Shown here piece after piece: positions 9,025-16,410 of a stretch of DNA of 56,983 bases. Under the pieces are notes generated by a model. That model had not been told where the DNA came from and ran no database searches. It worked only from the letters and a program-made list of their open reading frames with translations. This DNA is from Candidatus Gastranaerophilales bacterium. GTDB taxonomy: Bacteria; Cyanobacteriota; Vampirovibrionia; Gastranaerophilales; Gastranaerophilaceae. The translations under genes were made by a program, and so were the position numbers. Every line of letters starts with the position of its first letter. Within the stretch, counting starts at the first letter, position 1. Where the stretch lies: positions 1 through 56,983 of the forward strand of contig CANPWQ010000007.1 of NCBI GenBank assembly GCA_947584965.1. The letters are read 5' to 3'.

Positions 9025-9054
9025 TTAAGAAATAATTAATTTGTATGATAAAAT
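9025..9054 (+). promoter_or_regulatory. Promoter of the receiver-STAS gene
   Basis: TTAAGA (9025-9030), an 18-base spacer and an extended -10 TGATAAAAT (9046-9054). The same extended -10 recurs in front of the GT2 gene. The divergent gap 8901-9108 otherwise holds a GCTGAT/ATCAGC inverted repeat at about 9070-9096 and no other gene. Confidence 0.4.
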
Positions 9055-9108
9055 TACCTTGAAAAAAGGCTGATAATTTGATAATATAATCAGCAGAAAC
9101 GGTGTAAT

Positions 9109-10020
9109 ATGAATATATCAGATGAACAAGTAAATAAAATATTTGAATTGGCTTCTATGGGAAATAAAATGTCAATCAAAAAAGAAGAAATTACAACAAA
9201 AGAAATAAGTGAAGCATTAATTGAAATTGAAAGAAAATTAAATTCATTTACGACAGGAGTTCAAGTCGATTCATTATCCAATAAAAAAATATTAATAGCC
9301 GATGATTTAGAGTTATCTATATATCAATTGAGTACCGTACTAAAACGTATAGGAATTACACCATCCGTAGCAAGGCATAAAGAAGAAGCACTATCAGAAT
9401 TAAGTAAAGTTAAGTTTGACTGCATAATAATTGATTTATTTTTACCCGGAAGTGATGACGGTTTTGAATTAATACAAGCTGCAATTGAAAAACGAAAAGA
9501 AGTTGAGCATGATACAAAAGTTGTTGTCATTTCGGGTACTGATGATAATGCATTAATTGAACATTGTTATGAATTGGGAATTGATTTTTATATTCAAAAG
9601 GATAAAGATTGGCATTCTAAATTGCTTAAGTATTTAAGTACCTCGTTTCAGTCCGATAAAAATATAGCCTATACAAAGTATGTAATAAATAATAATATTG
9701 TTTCTTATATTATTAAAAGATTTAATGAATCAAAAATATACGATGAATTGATAAAAAGCATTAATTCTGCTATGTATATGGGGTTAAAAAATGTAATTTT
9801 TGACTTAAAAGAAATATCTGTATTTGATAGTGATAATGCATATATATTTGCTGAAATATATAAGGTATGTGCTGAAAATGGCGGTAAGTTTGTATTGGTA
9901 AATCCTTCAATTAATGTAAAAGAAGCACTTTCCTTTGCATATTTGGAAGATGTAATTCCTTATAAAAATTCAATAGAGGATGCGGTAACATTAATTGTTA
10001 ATCAGGAAGCTGCTCAATAA
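9109..10020 (+). CDS. Response-regulator receiver fused to a STAS-like domain
   Basis: 303 residues. An N-terminal helical stretch of about 55 residues precedes a CheY-like receiver (about 58-180) with all key residues: Asp65/Asp66 (ILIADD), phospho-acceptor Asp109 (CIIIDLFLPG), Ser142 (VVVISGT) and Lys164 (YIQKDKD). Residues about 190-300 resemble a STAS/anti-sigma-antagonist domain: YVINNNIVSYII, then NVIFDLKEISVFDSDNAYIFAEIYKVC and GGKFVLVNP. The serine usually phosphorylated in SpoIIAA-type proteins would fall in the FDSDN segment. No DNA-binding domain is present, so output is probably by protein contact (partner switching). No histidine kinase or anti-sigma gene is adjacent. The 3' end overlaps convergent rpiB by 23 bases. 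Confidence 0.8.
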   Translation: MNISDEQVNKIFELASMGNKMSIKKEEITTKEISEALIEIERKLNSFTTGVQVDSLSNKKILIADDLELSIYQLSTVLKRIGITPSVARHKEEALSELSKVKFDCIIIDLFLPGSDDGFELIQAAIEKRKEVEHDTKVVVISGTDDNALIEHCYELGIDFYIQKDKDWHSKLLKYLSTSFQSDKNIAYTKYVINNNIVSYIIKRFNESKIYDELIKSINSAMYMGLKNVIFDLKEISVFDSDNAYIFAEIYKVCAENGGKFVLVNPSINVKEALSFAYLEDVIPYKNSIEDAVTLIVNQEAAQ

Positions 10021-10438
10021 GCTGAATTCTTTTAATGTGTCTTTGTTCTTCAAATTCAGTATTAAGCCAAATTTCACAAATATCTTTAGCTAAAAATTGT
10101 CCGACAATTCTTTGACCTAAACATAGAATGTTACTGTTATTATGTAATCGTGAAAATTTAGCGGAAGTTGTATCCGAGCAAACAACGGCACGAATACCTT
10201 TAATCTTATTTGCGGCAATTGACATGCCAACGCCGCTTCCGCATATAAGAATACCCTTTTCAAAGCCGCCCATAGCAACTTTTTTTGCTGTATTCTGTGC
10301 TATTACAGGGTAGTCAACAGCTTCAGTCGAATAGCATCCGTTATCCGTAACTTCATAATTTTCCGATTTTAAATAATCAATTAAATAATTTTTTAATTCA
10401 AATCCGGCATGGTCACATCCGATAATAATTTTCTTCAT
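9998..10438 (-). CDS. rpiB: Ribose-5-phosphate isomerase B
   Basis: 146 residues, the normal RpiB length. IIIGCDHAGFELK at the N-terminus, the catalytic Cys66 in ILICGSGVGMSIAANK and His99 in FSRLHNNSN are all present. It interconverts ribose 5-phosphate and ribulose 5-phosphate in the cytosolic pentose phosphate pathway. Some LacAB/RpiB relatives act on allose or galactose 6-phosphate, but the CGSGVG active site and isolated position favour RpiB. It is a single gene, convergent with and overlapping the receiver-STAS gene. Confidence 0.93.
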   Translation of the reverse strand: MKKIIIGCDHAGFELKNYLIDYLKSENYEVTDNGCYSTEAVDYPVIAQNTAKKVAMGGFEKGILICGSGVGMSIAANKIKGIRAVVCSDTTSAKFSRLHNNSNILCLGQRIVGQFLAKDICEIWLNTEFEEQRHIKRIQLIEQLPD

Positions 10439-10574
10439 AAAAACTCCTGATTAATAAAATTTTATCACTTAAAATATTTGTATAGATATATGTTACAAAA
10501 GTTAAAATATTTAAAAAAAATAGCATGTTTTTTTATTATTAAGTGTTTATAAATATGTAAAGTAAGGGAAAATT

Positions 10575-11324
10575 ATGACTGAAATTTCATCCCAAAATCA
10601 AATATCCCCTGTAAATAACGGAGTCCCCGTAAATAATCCGCAGTATATTACAACTGCCGGAGGACAAAGTGTTTCGGTGCAGCCGTCAACTATAACATAT
10701 CCGTATTATCAGTACCCGACATCATCTGTTTATGACCCGAATCAAAAACAGGCAGCTTCAGGTGTAAATATTTATATATATAATCCGTCAGCATTTGGCG
10801 CGCCAAGTTCAAATTCAGTAGCGAATGCTAATTATTTACCGAATGGTACGCAACCAAAAACTGGTGCAAATAAAGTAGATAAGCCTCAGCATCCGATTGC
10901 TAATACTTCAATAATAAATGATAATAGCGAAGTAAATGAGCAAGATAAAAACAATAAAAAGAAAGATGTAGTTAATTTAACAAATGAATATATAAAATCC
11001 TTGGAAAGTTATTTAAAAAGTCCCGATAAAAACGTTAGAAAAAACGGTATAGTAGATTTAATAAAACGCTTTGAAGAAGATTCAACAAGGTATAATAATC
11101 CGGCATTAACAGCGTTATTAAATATTGCATTACAAGATCCTGATGCAAATAACAGATTGCTCGCCATGACTTGTATTTCAGGTGAAAATGCCTGCGGTGA
11201 TGAAAATACAGTAAAATTACTACAGGAGTTGCAAAAATCTGATAAATTATACGGGCAGGAAGCGCAAAGTGCAAATGAGGCATTATTGAAAGCAAATAGA
11301 ACAAAATCAACAATTAATGCATAA
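10575..11324 (+). CDS. Protein with disordered N-terminus and HEAT-like C-terminal repeats
   Basis: 249 residues from ATG 10575, with AAGGGA just upstream. Residues 1-130 are low-complexity: Asn/Gln/Pro/Ser/Tyr-rich (TYPYYQYPTSS) then charged. Residues about 135-240 form two or three helical repeats of HEAT type (YLKSPDKNVRKNGIVDLIKRF, then ALLNIALQDPDANNRLLAM). There is no signal peptide. It is probably a scaffold or interaction protein. The next gene is 38 bases downstream and has the same style of start, so the two may form an operon. Confidence 0.6.
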   Translation: MTEISSQNQISPVNNGVPVNNPQYITTAGGQSVSVQPSTITYPYYQYPTSSVYDPNQKQAASGVNIYIYNPSAFGAPSSNSVANANYLPNGTQPKTGANKVDKPQHPIANTSIINDNSEVNEQDKNNKKKDVVNLTNEYIKSLESYLKSPDKNVRKNGIVDLIKRFEEDSTRYNNPALTALLNIALQDPDANNRLLAMTCISGENACGDENTVKLLQELQKSDKLYGQEAQSANEALLKANRTKSTINA

Positions 11325-11362
11325 TAAAAAATAATCGGAAAGTAAAGGAAAAGGTAATAAAA

Positions 11363-11836
11363 ATGAATGTAAGTGCGGTAACATCAGCAATAAAGAAATT
11401 CTCCGGTAAACCATTGGGAGTCGCATCTAAGGTTATTGGAGCGGTTACTGCTGCTTCGGTTTTATATGATATGTTTGTGCACGGAAAAGAGAAAGCAGTA
11501 TCAACCGACAGAATAGAAACGGGTGATAGGGCTTATAATAATTACAGAGAGTACATGACTATGACTTCTGAAAGTGCTGTTACGGCAAAGGCTAAACATT
11601 TTTGGTATGATATAAAAAGTGATTTTTCATTATATCATCCATGGCAATTAACAAAGGGGTTTGTTATGGGTGCCGGTAACAGGTTTATTACGGCTCTTCC
11701 GCTGATTGGTTTATCTGCTGTAGCTTTAAAATGTAAAAATTTAGGTAAAGCAGCAGGTGTTTTGCTTGCTTTGCACGGAGTGAAATCATTTATTTTTGAT
11801 GTAGTCGGGCTAGGCAGAAAAGAACATATTAAATAA
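11363..11836 (+). CDS. Small membrane-associated protein of unknown function
   Basis: 157 residues from an ATG preceded by AAAGGAAAAGG. Hydrophobic segments lie at about 19-38 (VASKVIGAVTAASVLYDMF) and about 113-145 (LPLIGLSAVALK ... AAGVLLALHGVKSFIF), separated by an aromatic, charged stretch (KHFWYDIKSDFSLYHPWQL). There is no signal-peptidase site. I recognise no family. It is likely co-transcribed with the HEAT-like gene and ends at the hairpin at 11870-11900. Confidence 0.55.
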   Translation: MNVSAVTSAIKKFSGKPLGVASKVIGAVTAASVLYDMFVHGKEKAVSTDRIETGDRAYNNYREYMTMTSESAVTAKAKHFWYDIKSDFSLYHPWQLTKGFVMGAGNRFITALPLIGLSAVALKCKNLGKAAGVLLALHGVKSFIFDVVGLGRKEHIK

Positions 11837-11866
11837 CTTTAGTAAATTTATAATTAACTGTGTTAA

Positions 11867-11904
11867 TAGCCTGTTGTCTAACTACAAATCAGACAACAGG
11901 TTAA
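11867..11904 (+). terminator. Strong hairpin, probable terminator
   Basis: Perfect 10-bp stem CCTGTTGTCT/AGACAACAGG (11870-11879 with 11891-11900) and an 11-base loop. It is followed by TTAATTACTT, so the U-tract is weak. It closes the two-gene unit 10575-11836. Confidence 0.6.
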
Positions 11905-11939
11905 TTACTTAAAATTCTTGATTTGTTTTAATTGTAATG

Positions 11940-11968
11940 TTAATAGAACGCTAGATACTATATATAAT
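11940..11968 (+). promoter_or_regulatory. Promoter of the NarL-type regulator
   Basis: TTAATA (11940-11945), a 17-base spacer and a perfect TATAAT (11963-11968). The same TTAATA-N17-TATAAT arrangement precedes the zinc-ribbon gene at 43574. Confidence 0.6.
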
Positions 11969-11987
11969 CAGAGAGGACGGCATAACG

Positions 11988-12671
11988 GTGACAGAAATAT
12001 TACAAAAAAAAGAGGAAGTCAGTGTTGTAATTATTGAGGATTATAAATTAACAAGAGTAGGACTTAAATCGACATTAAATGAATATGAACACATAAATGT
12101 AATAGGAGAAGCTGAAGATGCTCAAGCGGGCATAAATTTAATAGAAAAATTACAACCTGATGTAGTATTAATGGATTTAGGATTACCCGGAATTAACGGA
12201 CTTGAAGCTACAATAAAATTAAAAGAAAAAAATTGTAAATCAAAAATAATTATATTGACCTCACATGAAAGAGGAGATGAAGTAATAGCAGCATTAGGTG
12301 CCGGAGCAAATGCATATTGTTTAAAAGATATTACGCCGGAAACTTTATCAGAGGTGATAAAAAATGTTGCAGACGGAGCTTGCTGGGTAGACCCGGGTGT
12401 ATCTTCAGCAGCATTAAATTTCTTCCCGAAACCAGAGAATGTTACTTTAATTCATTCAACGGAAGTTCAGGACGCTAGGGCTCAATTAACGGAGCGTGAA
12501 CTTGAAGTGCTTAAACACCTTGTTAAAGGTAAGAGTAATACAGAAATAGCTAAAGAACTAATTGTCAGTGTACATACAGCAAAAGCCCACGTTTGCAGCA
12601 TTCTTCAAAAATTGTGTGTTGATGACAGAGTACAAGCAGCAGTTAAAGCTATAAAAGAAAATATAATTTAG
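11988..12671 (+). CDS. NarL/FixJ-family response regulator
   Basis: 227 residues, normal for the family, starting at GTG 11988 behind AGAGGA. The receiver domain (about 12-128) keeps the acidic pair Glu17/Asp18, phospho-acceptor Asp63 (VVLMDLGLPG), Thr91 (IIILTS) and Lys113 (YCLKD). The LuxR-type helix-turn-helix (about 163-225) shows LTERELEVLKHLVKGKSNTEIAKEL and SVHTAKAHVCSILQKL. It is a phosphorylation-dependent transcription factor. No histidine kinase gene is adjacent, so it is an orphan regulator and its targets cannot be seen here. Confidence 0.92.
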   Translation: MTEILQKKEEVSVVIIEDYKLTRVGLKSTLNEYEHINVIGEAEDAQAGINLIEKLQPDVVLMDLGLPGINGLEATIKLKEKNCKSKIIILTSHERGDEVIAALGAGANAYCLKDITPETLSEVIKNVADGACWVDPGVSSAALNFFPKPENVTLIHSTEVQDARAQLTERELEVLKHLVKGKSNTEIAKELIVSVHTAKAHVCSILQKLCVDDRVQAAVKAIKENII

Positions 12672-12696
12672 ATTATATAAATATTCTTTTTAATTA

Positions 12697-12705
12697 TGAT
12701 AAAAT
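12697..12705 (+). promoter_or_regulatory. Extended -10 of the GT2 gene
   Basis: TGATAAAAT identical to the element before the receiver-STAS gene, 37 bases before the GT2 start. No convincing -35 is seen. Confidence 0.35.
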
Positions 12706-12741
12706 ATTTTAAGTGTTAAAACTGACGTTAGGATATTAATA

Positions 12742-13614
12742 ATGGTTAAATTGTCGGTAGTTATGAGCACTTATAACAGAGCGCAGATACTGTTGGAAAC
12801 GGTTAATTCCGTTTTAAATCAATCGTTTGCGGACTTTGAATTCATAATTATAGATGACTCTTCGACTGATAATACTAATGAATTAATTAAAAATATTAAT
12901 GATAATCGTATTAGATTGTATAAAAATATAGAAAATCGAGGTTGTACTTTTAATTATCACACAGCGCAGAATTTAGCAAATGGAAAATACATAGTTCATA
13001 TTGATGATGATGATATTTCTTTACCTGACAGATTTAAAATTCAATATAATTATATGGAGGAGAATAAGAATGTAGCATTATCAGGGACTTTTATAGAAAC
13101 ATTCGGCGAAAATGCACGTCCTTCATGGGTATTTTATACGGATAGTGATTTAATTGATTTCTCTATGAACATATATAACCCGATATGTCATTCATCGGTT
13201 ATATATCGGAAATCATTTATGGAGTTAAATAATATAAATTATAATATGAATTATATATGCTCGCAGGATTATGAATTGTATATGAAAATATTGGAGAATG
13301 GCGGAAAAATAACAAATATTGCTGATACACTTGTAAAGTACCGTATGCACTCAGACAGGTTAACTGATAATTGGCAAACACAACAAATACAAATTAATAA
13401 TGCCGAAAAGGTAAAAAAAAGACTGCTAAGCAGAATGTTTAATTTGGAAGAAATTGAACATATTATGGAACTGTTAAAAGATTTTCCGTTTAATAACTAT
13501 AATGCTGAAAGTGTTCTTGAGGCTGTTGATTTAATTGCTCAAAAGAACAAGTATAAAGATGAAATAATACAATTGTTTAAAGAAGATGTAAAAAGCGGTA
13601 AATACAAATTTTAG
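12742..13614 (+). CDS. Family 2 glycosyltransferase
   Basis: 290 residues. The N-terminal GT-A fold shows LSVVMSTYNRAQILLETVNSVL, the UDP-sugar-binding IIIDDSSTDNT and the metal-binding acidic run VHIDDDDISLP. A later ICSQDYELYMKILENG supplies the ED/QD-type catalytic base region, followed by TLVKYRMHSDRLT. It transfers a sugar from a nucleotide donor, probably to a surface glycan or lipid. There is no membrane segment. It is preceded by AGGA at spacing 8 and lies alone before the tRNA. The donor and acceptor cannot be told. Confidence 0.87.
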   Translation: MVKLSVVMSTYNRAQILLETVNSVLNQSFADFEFIIIDDSSTDNTNELIKNINDNRIRLYKNIENRGCTFNYHTAQNLANGKYIVHIDDDDISLPDRFKIQYNYMEENKNVALSGTFIETFGENARPSWVFYTDSDLIDFSMNIYNPICHSSVIYRKSFMELNNINYNMNYICSQDYELYMKILENGGKITNIADTLVKYRMHSDRLTDNWQTQQIQINNAEKVKKRLLSRMFNLEEIEHIMELLKDFPFNNYNAESVLEAVDLIAQKNKYKDEIIQLFKEDVKSGKYKF

Positions 13615-13660
13615 CTCTTTACAATTGAAAATTTTTTTATTAATATAAAAATACGCTTTT

Positions 13661-13747
13661 GGAGGAGTGCCGGAGCGGTTGATCGGAGCGGTCTTGAAAA
13701 CCGTCGTACGTGCGAGCGTACCGTGGGTTCGAATCCCACCTCCTCCT
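13661..13747 (+). tRNA. tRNA-Ser (anticodon UGA)
   Basis: An 87-base class II tRNA. The acceptor stem is GGAGGAG/CTCCTCC, and the anticodon stem-loop GCGGT-CTTGAAA-ACCGT gives anticodon TGA. A long variable arm (GTACGTGCGAGCGTAC) and the T-arm GTGGG-TTCGAAT-CCCAC complete it. No CCA is encoded. The discriminator base is T rather than the usual G of serine tRNAs. It lies 2 bases from the stop of the leftward SGNH gene. Confidence 0.95.
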
Positions 13748-13749
13748 AT

Positions 13750-14964
13750 TTATTGGTTTATTATCAATAACTTTAGTTCGTTCTCGGTTAGATCGCTTTC
13801 ATATAAAGGGTATTCATACACATTATCAAAGCTACCATTATAAACATCTTTTATATAAGAATTAATTTGCTTTTCGTTTTTTGACATATATTCAATTAAA
13901 GAGGTTCTTTGTTCTTTTAAAATTTCATTTACATTTTCTTTCGTTACGTAAGTAGCAAAATCTTTTTCTGAATTTGATTTATCTATTATAGAATTTAAAA
14001 TTTTAAGAGTAAAAGCATATCGATTTGCATGAATAACATCCCTAAAATAAAATCCTAAAGGCATTGTTGTATATTTATTCACATATGCCATGTCATAATA
14101 AGGAACAATTTGGGTTACCATTTTTTTCCATGCTTCTACGTCATCATAAATACCTTGTGAATATACATCTGCTAAATATAATGCATTAACAGGTGGTATA
14201 AAATAAATTCCGTTTAATTGTTTCTCCTTAATTAAATTGTGTATTTTTTTTAGTGTTTCAAAATTATCATATTCACATGTTTCATCATATGTATATCTTC
14301 TTCTATCATTAACCGTATATATTAATCTTTTAGGGGGATTTATGTTTACTTGATTTATTTCTTCAGGATTTACTTCTTCATGATTTATTTCTTCATGATT
14401 TACTTTTTCTATTTTCTCTTTTATATTTGAAAATATTTTTTTAATAGACCCTTTGGTAGCATCTAATGAAAAATTTAACTTCAAAAAGTCAGTTAATGCG
14501 TTAGATGGTTTTCTCGGTATTGTATAATGATTATAACATTTTATATAAGTATTAAATTCTAAAGAAACAATTACATTTTTTGTTTCGGGATGAAGTTTTA
14601 AAAAATGTTTTAATAAGCATAATTGTTCATTTGCTGAAGTTTTATTTAGAGTAATTACTGCTATATTACCATATTTTTTTATGAAATATTGAGTATTAAT
14701 TGGGGATGCTCCAGAAGAGCCGCTTATTAATAAATAATCATATTTAATATTTTTTGTTAAATTAATACATGTATATACATAGTCTCTTTTAGGGATTATC
14801 TCTAATATATAATCCGGATTCGGATTTTTTGTAAAGTCGAAATATGCAGGATTCGGATTCCCTTTTAAATTGAATGGGTCTGTTATTATATTCATTATAA
14901 TTATTCCTGCTATTAGGATTGATAATATAATTACAAATACCAGATTTTTATATAATTTTTTCAC
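13750..14964 (-). CDS. SGNH-like, membrane-anchored partner of the MBOAT (AlgJ/AlgX/DltD-like)
   Basis: 404 residues. A single N-terminal membrane anchor (about 9-28) precedes an extracytoplasmic domain. LLISGSSGASPIN near residue 80 looks like the nucleophile block of AlgX/AlgJ/DltD-type SGNH proteins. DVIHANRYAFTLKILN near residue 315 supplies the Asp-x-x-His block. With the adjacent MBOAT this suggests transfer of an acyl group across the membrane to an extracellular glycan. The gene is the third of a three-gene operon, 12 bases after the MBOAT. It carries an in-frame 15-base tandem repeat (see separate entry). Function is inferred from motifs and neighbours. Confidence 0.65.
   Translation of the reverse strand: MKKLYKNLVFVIILSILIAGIIIMNIITDPFNLKGNPNPAYFDFTKNPNPDYILEIIPKRDYVYTCINLTKNIKYDYLLISGSSGASPINTQYFIKKYGNIAVITLNKTSANEQLCLLKHFLKLHPETKNVIVSLEFNTYIKCYNHYTIPRKPSNALTDFLKLNFSLDATKGSIKKIFSNIKEKIEKVNHEEINHEEVNPEEINQVNINPPKRLIYTVNDRRRYTYDETCEYDNFETLKKIHNLIKEKQLNGIYFIPPVNALYLADVYSQGIYDDVEAWKKMVTQIVPYYDMAYVNKYTTMPLGFYFRDVIHANRYAFTLKILNSIIDKSNSEKDFATYVTKENVNEILKEQRTSLIEYMSKNEKQINSYIKDVYNGSFDNVYEYPLYESDLTENELKLLIINQ
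14352..14403. repeat. 15-bp in-frame tandem repeat, 3.5 copies
   Basis: Copies of GATTTATTTCTTCAT at 14352, 14367, 14382 and a partial at 14397 encode the pentapeptide unit N-H/P-E-E-I/V on the - strand. The 15-base period keeps the frame, so copy number can change without breaking the protein. Confidence 0.85.
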
Positions 14965-14976
14965 TAATAAAACCTC

Positions 14977-16410
14977 CTAAAAAATAAAATAAATAAATTC
15001 ACTGCTTTTTGTAATAAAAAGTGTACTTATAAATAATAATACCGCAAGAATAATTGTATATATAGTATTATTCTTTTTAGCGTAAATTAATGCTAATTCG
15101 GTAGAATTTTTACTTATAAAGCTAAGATATACACATAAAATAAAAATTATTAAACTTAAAGATAAATCAAAAGAAGTCGGGAAAAATTTTATGTTTATAC
15201 CGTTTAGCACAATAGCTTCAAACGTTGTATGATATCCGATTAATGATTTTAGAATTATGAAAGTTTCCTTTAAATCATTGAAGCCAATAAATGCGGATAA
15301 AAATACTAACGTAATAAATGTTAAAAATATTGAAAATGCCTTTGGAAGATTAATATTAAATTTCATCCAAATCTTATTTAAACAAACTAATACACCATTT
15401 AAAATACCATAAACTATGTTAACGTGATTAGAACCTTGCCATAATCCGTAAATAAAAAATACTATCATAATATTGATGCAAGATGTAAAAAGGCTTTTAG
15501 ATTTTTTCATTAAAGGATTATAAATATAGTCTTTAAAAAATCTGATTAATGTCATATTCCATCTTGACCAATAATCCAGAATACTTTGAGCTTTATATGG
15601 TGAATTAAAGTTCCAAGGAATAATTATATTGAAAAGGTAAGCAGACCCTAATGCCATATCACAATATCCCGAAAAATCAAAATAACCTTGAAATACTTTA
15701 GCAATTGAATAGAACCATGTTAAATAAAAGTCAGAATATATTTCAAATTGATTTATGTGATCAATAAAAGGTGTAAAATGATCTGCAATTACCACCTTTT
15801 TTAATAATCCAACAGTTGTAAGGAATATTCCAATAAATATGTTTTCTTGATTTATAAATCTTTTAGATAAATCATTAAACTGTGGTATTATTTCCTGATG
15901 TCTTACGATAGGACCTGCTACAAGTTGCGGAAAAAATGAAACAAAAAGAGCATAATCAAAGAAATTATAATCTTTAATCTCTCCCTTATAGCAATCAATA
16001 ATGTATGATATTTGCTGGAGTGTAAAGAAACTTATACCAAGCGGTATAATATAATCCATTGCATTAAATGGAGTATGTAATAATGAAGAGTATATTTTAT
16101 ATATAAATAAAAAATATTTAAACCCTATTAGTATTCCTATGTTTGTAATTAATGCCAATATTAATATAAATGTTTTTTGTTTTGCGGTTAAATTTCGTTT
16201 AAATAATAAACTGAATAAATAATTTATTATTATGGAAACAACCAGAATATATACGTATTCTATTTTATATGAACCATAAAAAAACAAAGAAGCCAGAAGA
16301 AGAAAGCATGTTGCAATTTTAAACAATTTAAATTTGTTTAGAAGAAAATATAAACAAAAAACAACAGGAAGGAATAATAATAAGTATTCTATCGAATTAA
16401 ACAGCATCAT
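14977..16410 (-). CDS. Divergent MBOAT-family membrane O-acyltransferase lacking both signature histidines
   Basis: 477 residues, about 11 membrane segments, AlgI/DltB-like along its whole length (IPLGISFFTLQQISYIID, FVSFFPQLVAGPIVRHQEI, FQGYFDFSGYCDMALG). MBOATs move an acyl group through the membrane to an extracytoplasmic acceptor. The two conserved histidines are replaced: the block normally RRWHIS is SRWNMT (Asn285), and the block normally LWHGANW is LWQGSNH (Gln325, codon CAA). The GGSRRG loop is also gone. The second MBOAT at 22723 keeps all three. This copy is therefore inactive, has altered chemistry, or uses His329. It overlaps the upstream SGNH gene by 14 bases. Confidence 0.85.
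   Translation of the reverse strand: MMLFNSIEYLLLFLPVVFCLYFLLNKFKLFKIATCFLLLASLFFYGSYKIEYVYILVVSIIINYLFSLLFKRNLTAKQKTFILILALITNIGILIGFKYFLFIYKIYSSLLHTPFNAMDYIIPLGISFFTLQQISYIIDCYKGEIKDYNFFDYALFVSFFPQLVAGPIVRHQEIIPQFNDLSKRFINQENIFIGIFLTTVGLLKKVVIADHFTPFIDHINQFEIYSDFYLTWFYSIAKVFQGYFDFSGYCDMALGSAYLFNIIIPWNFNSPYKAQSILDYWSRWNMTLIRFFKDYIYNPLMKKSKSLFTSCINIMIVFFIYGLWQGSNHVNIVYGILNGVLVCLNKIWMKFNINLPKAFSIFLTFITLVFLSAFIGFNDLKETFIILKSLIGYHTTFEAIVLNGINIKFFPTSFDLSLSLIIFILCVYLSFISKNSTELALIYAKKNNTIYTIILAVLLFISTLFITKSSEFIYFIF

Noticed and set aside
14352-14403. CRISPR-like repeat
   Set aside because: Repeats are 15 bases, directly abutting, in frame inside a gene; no spacers.
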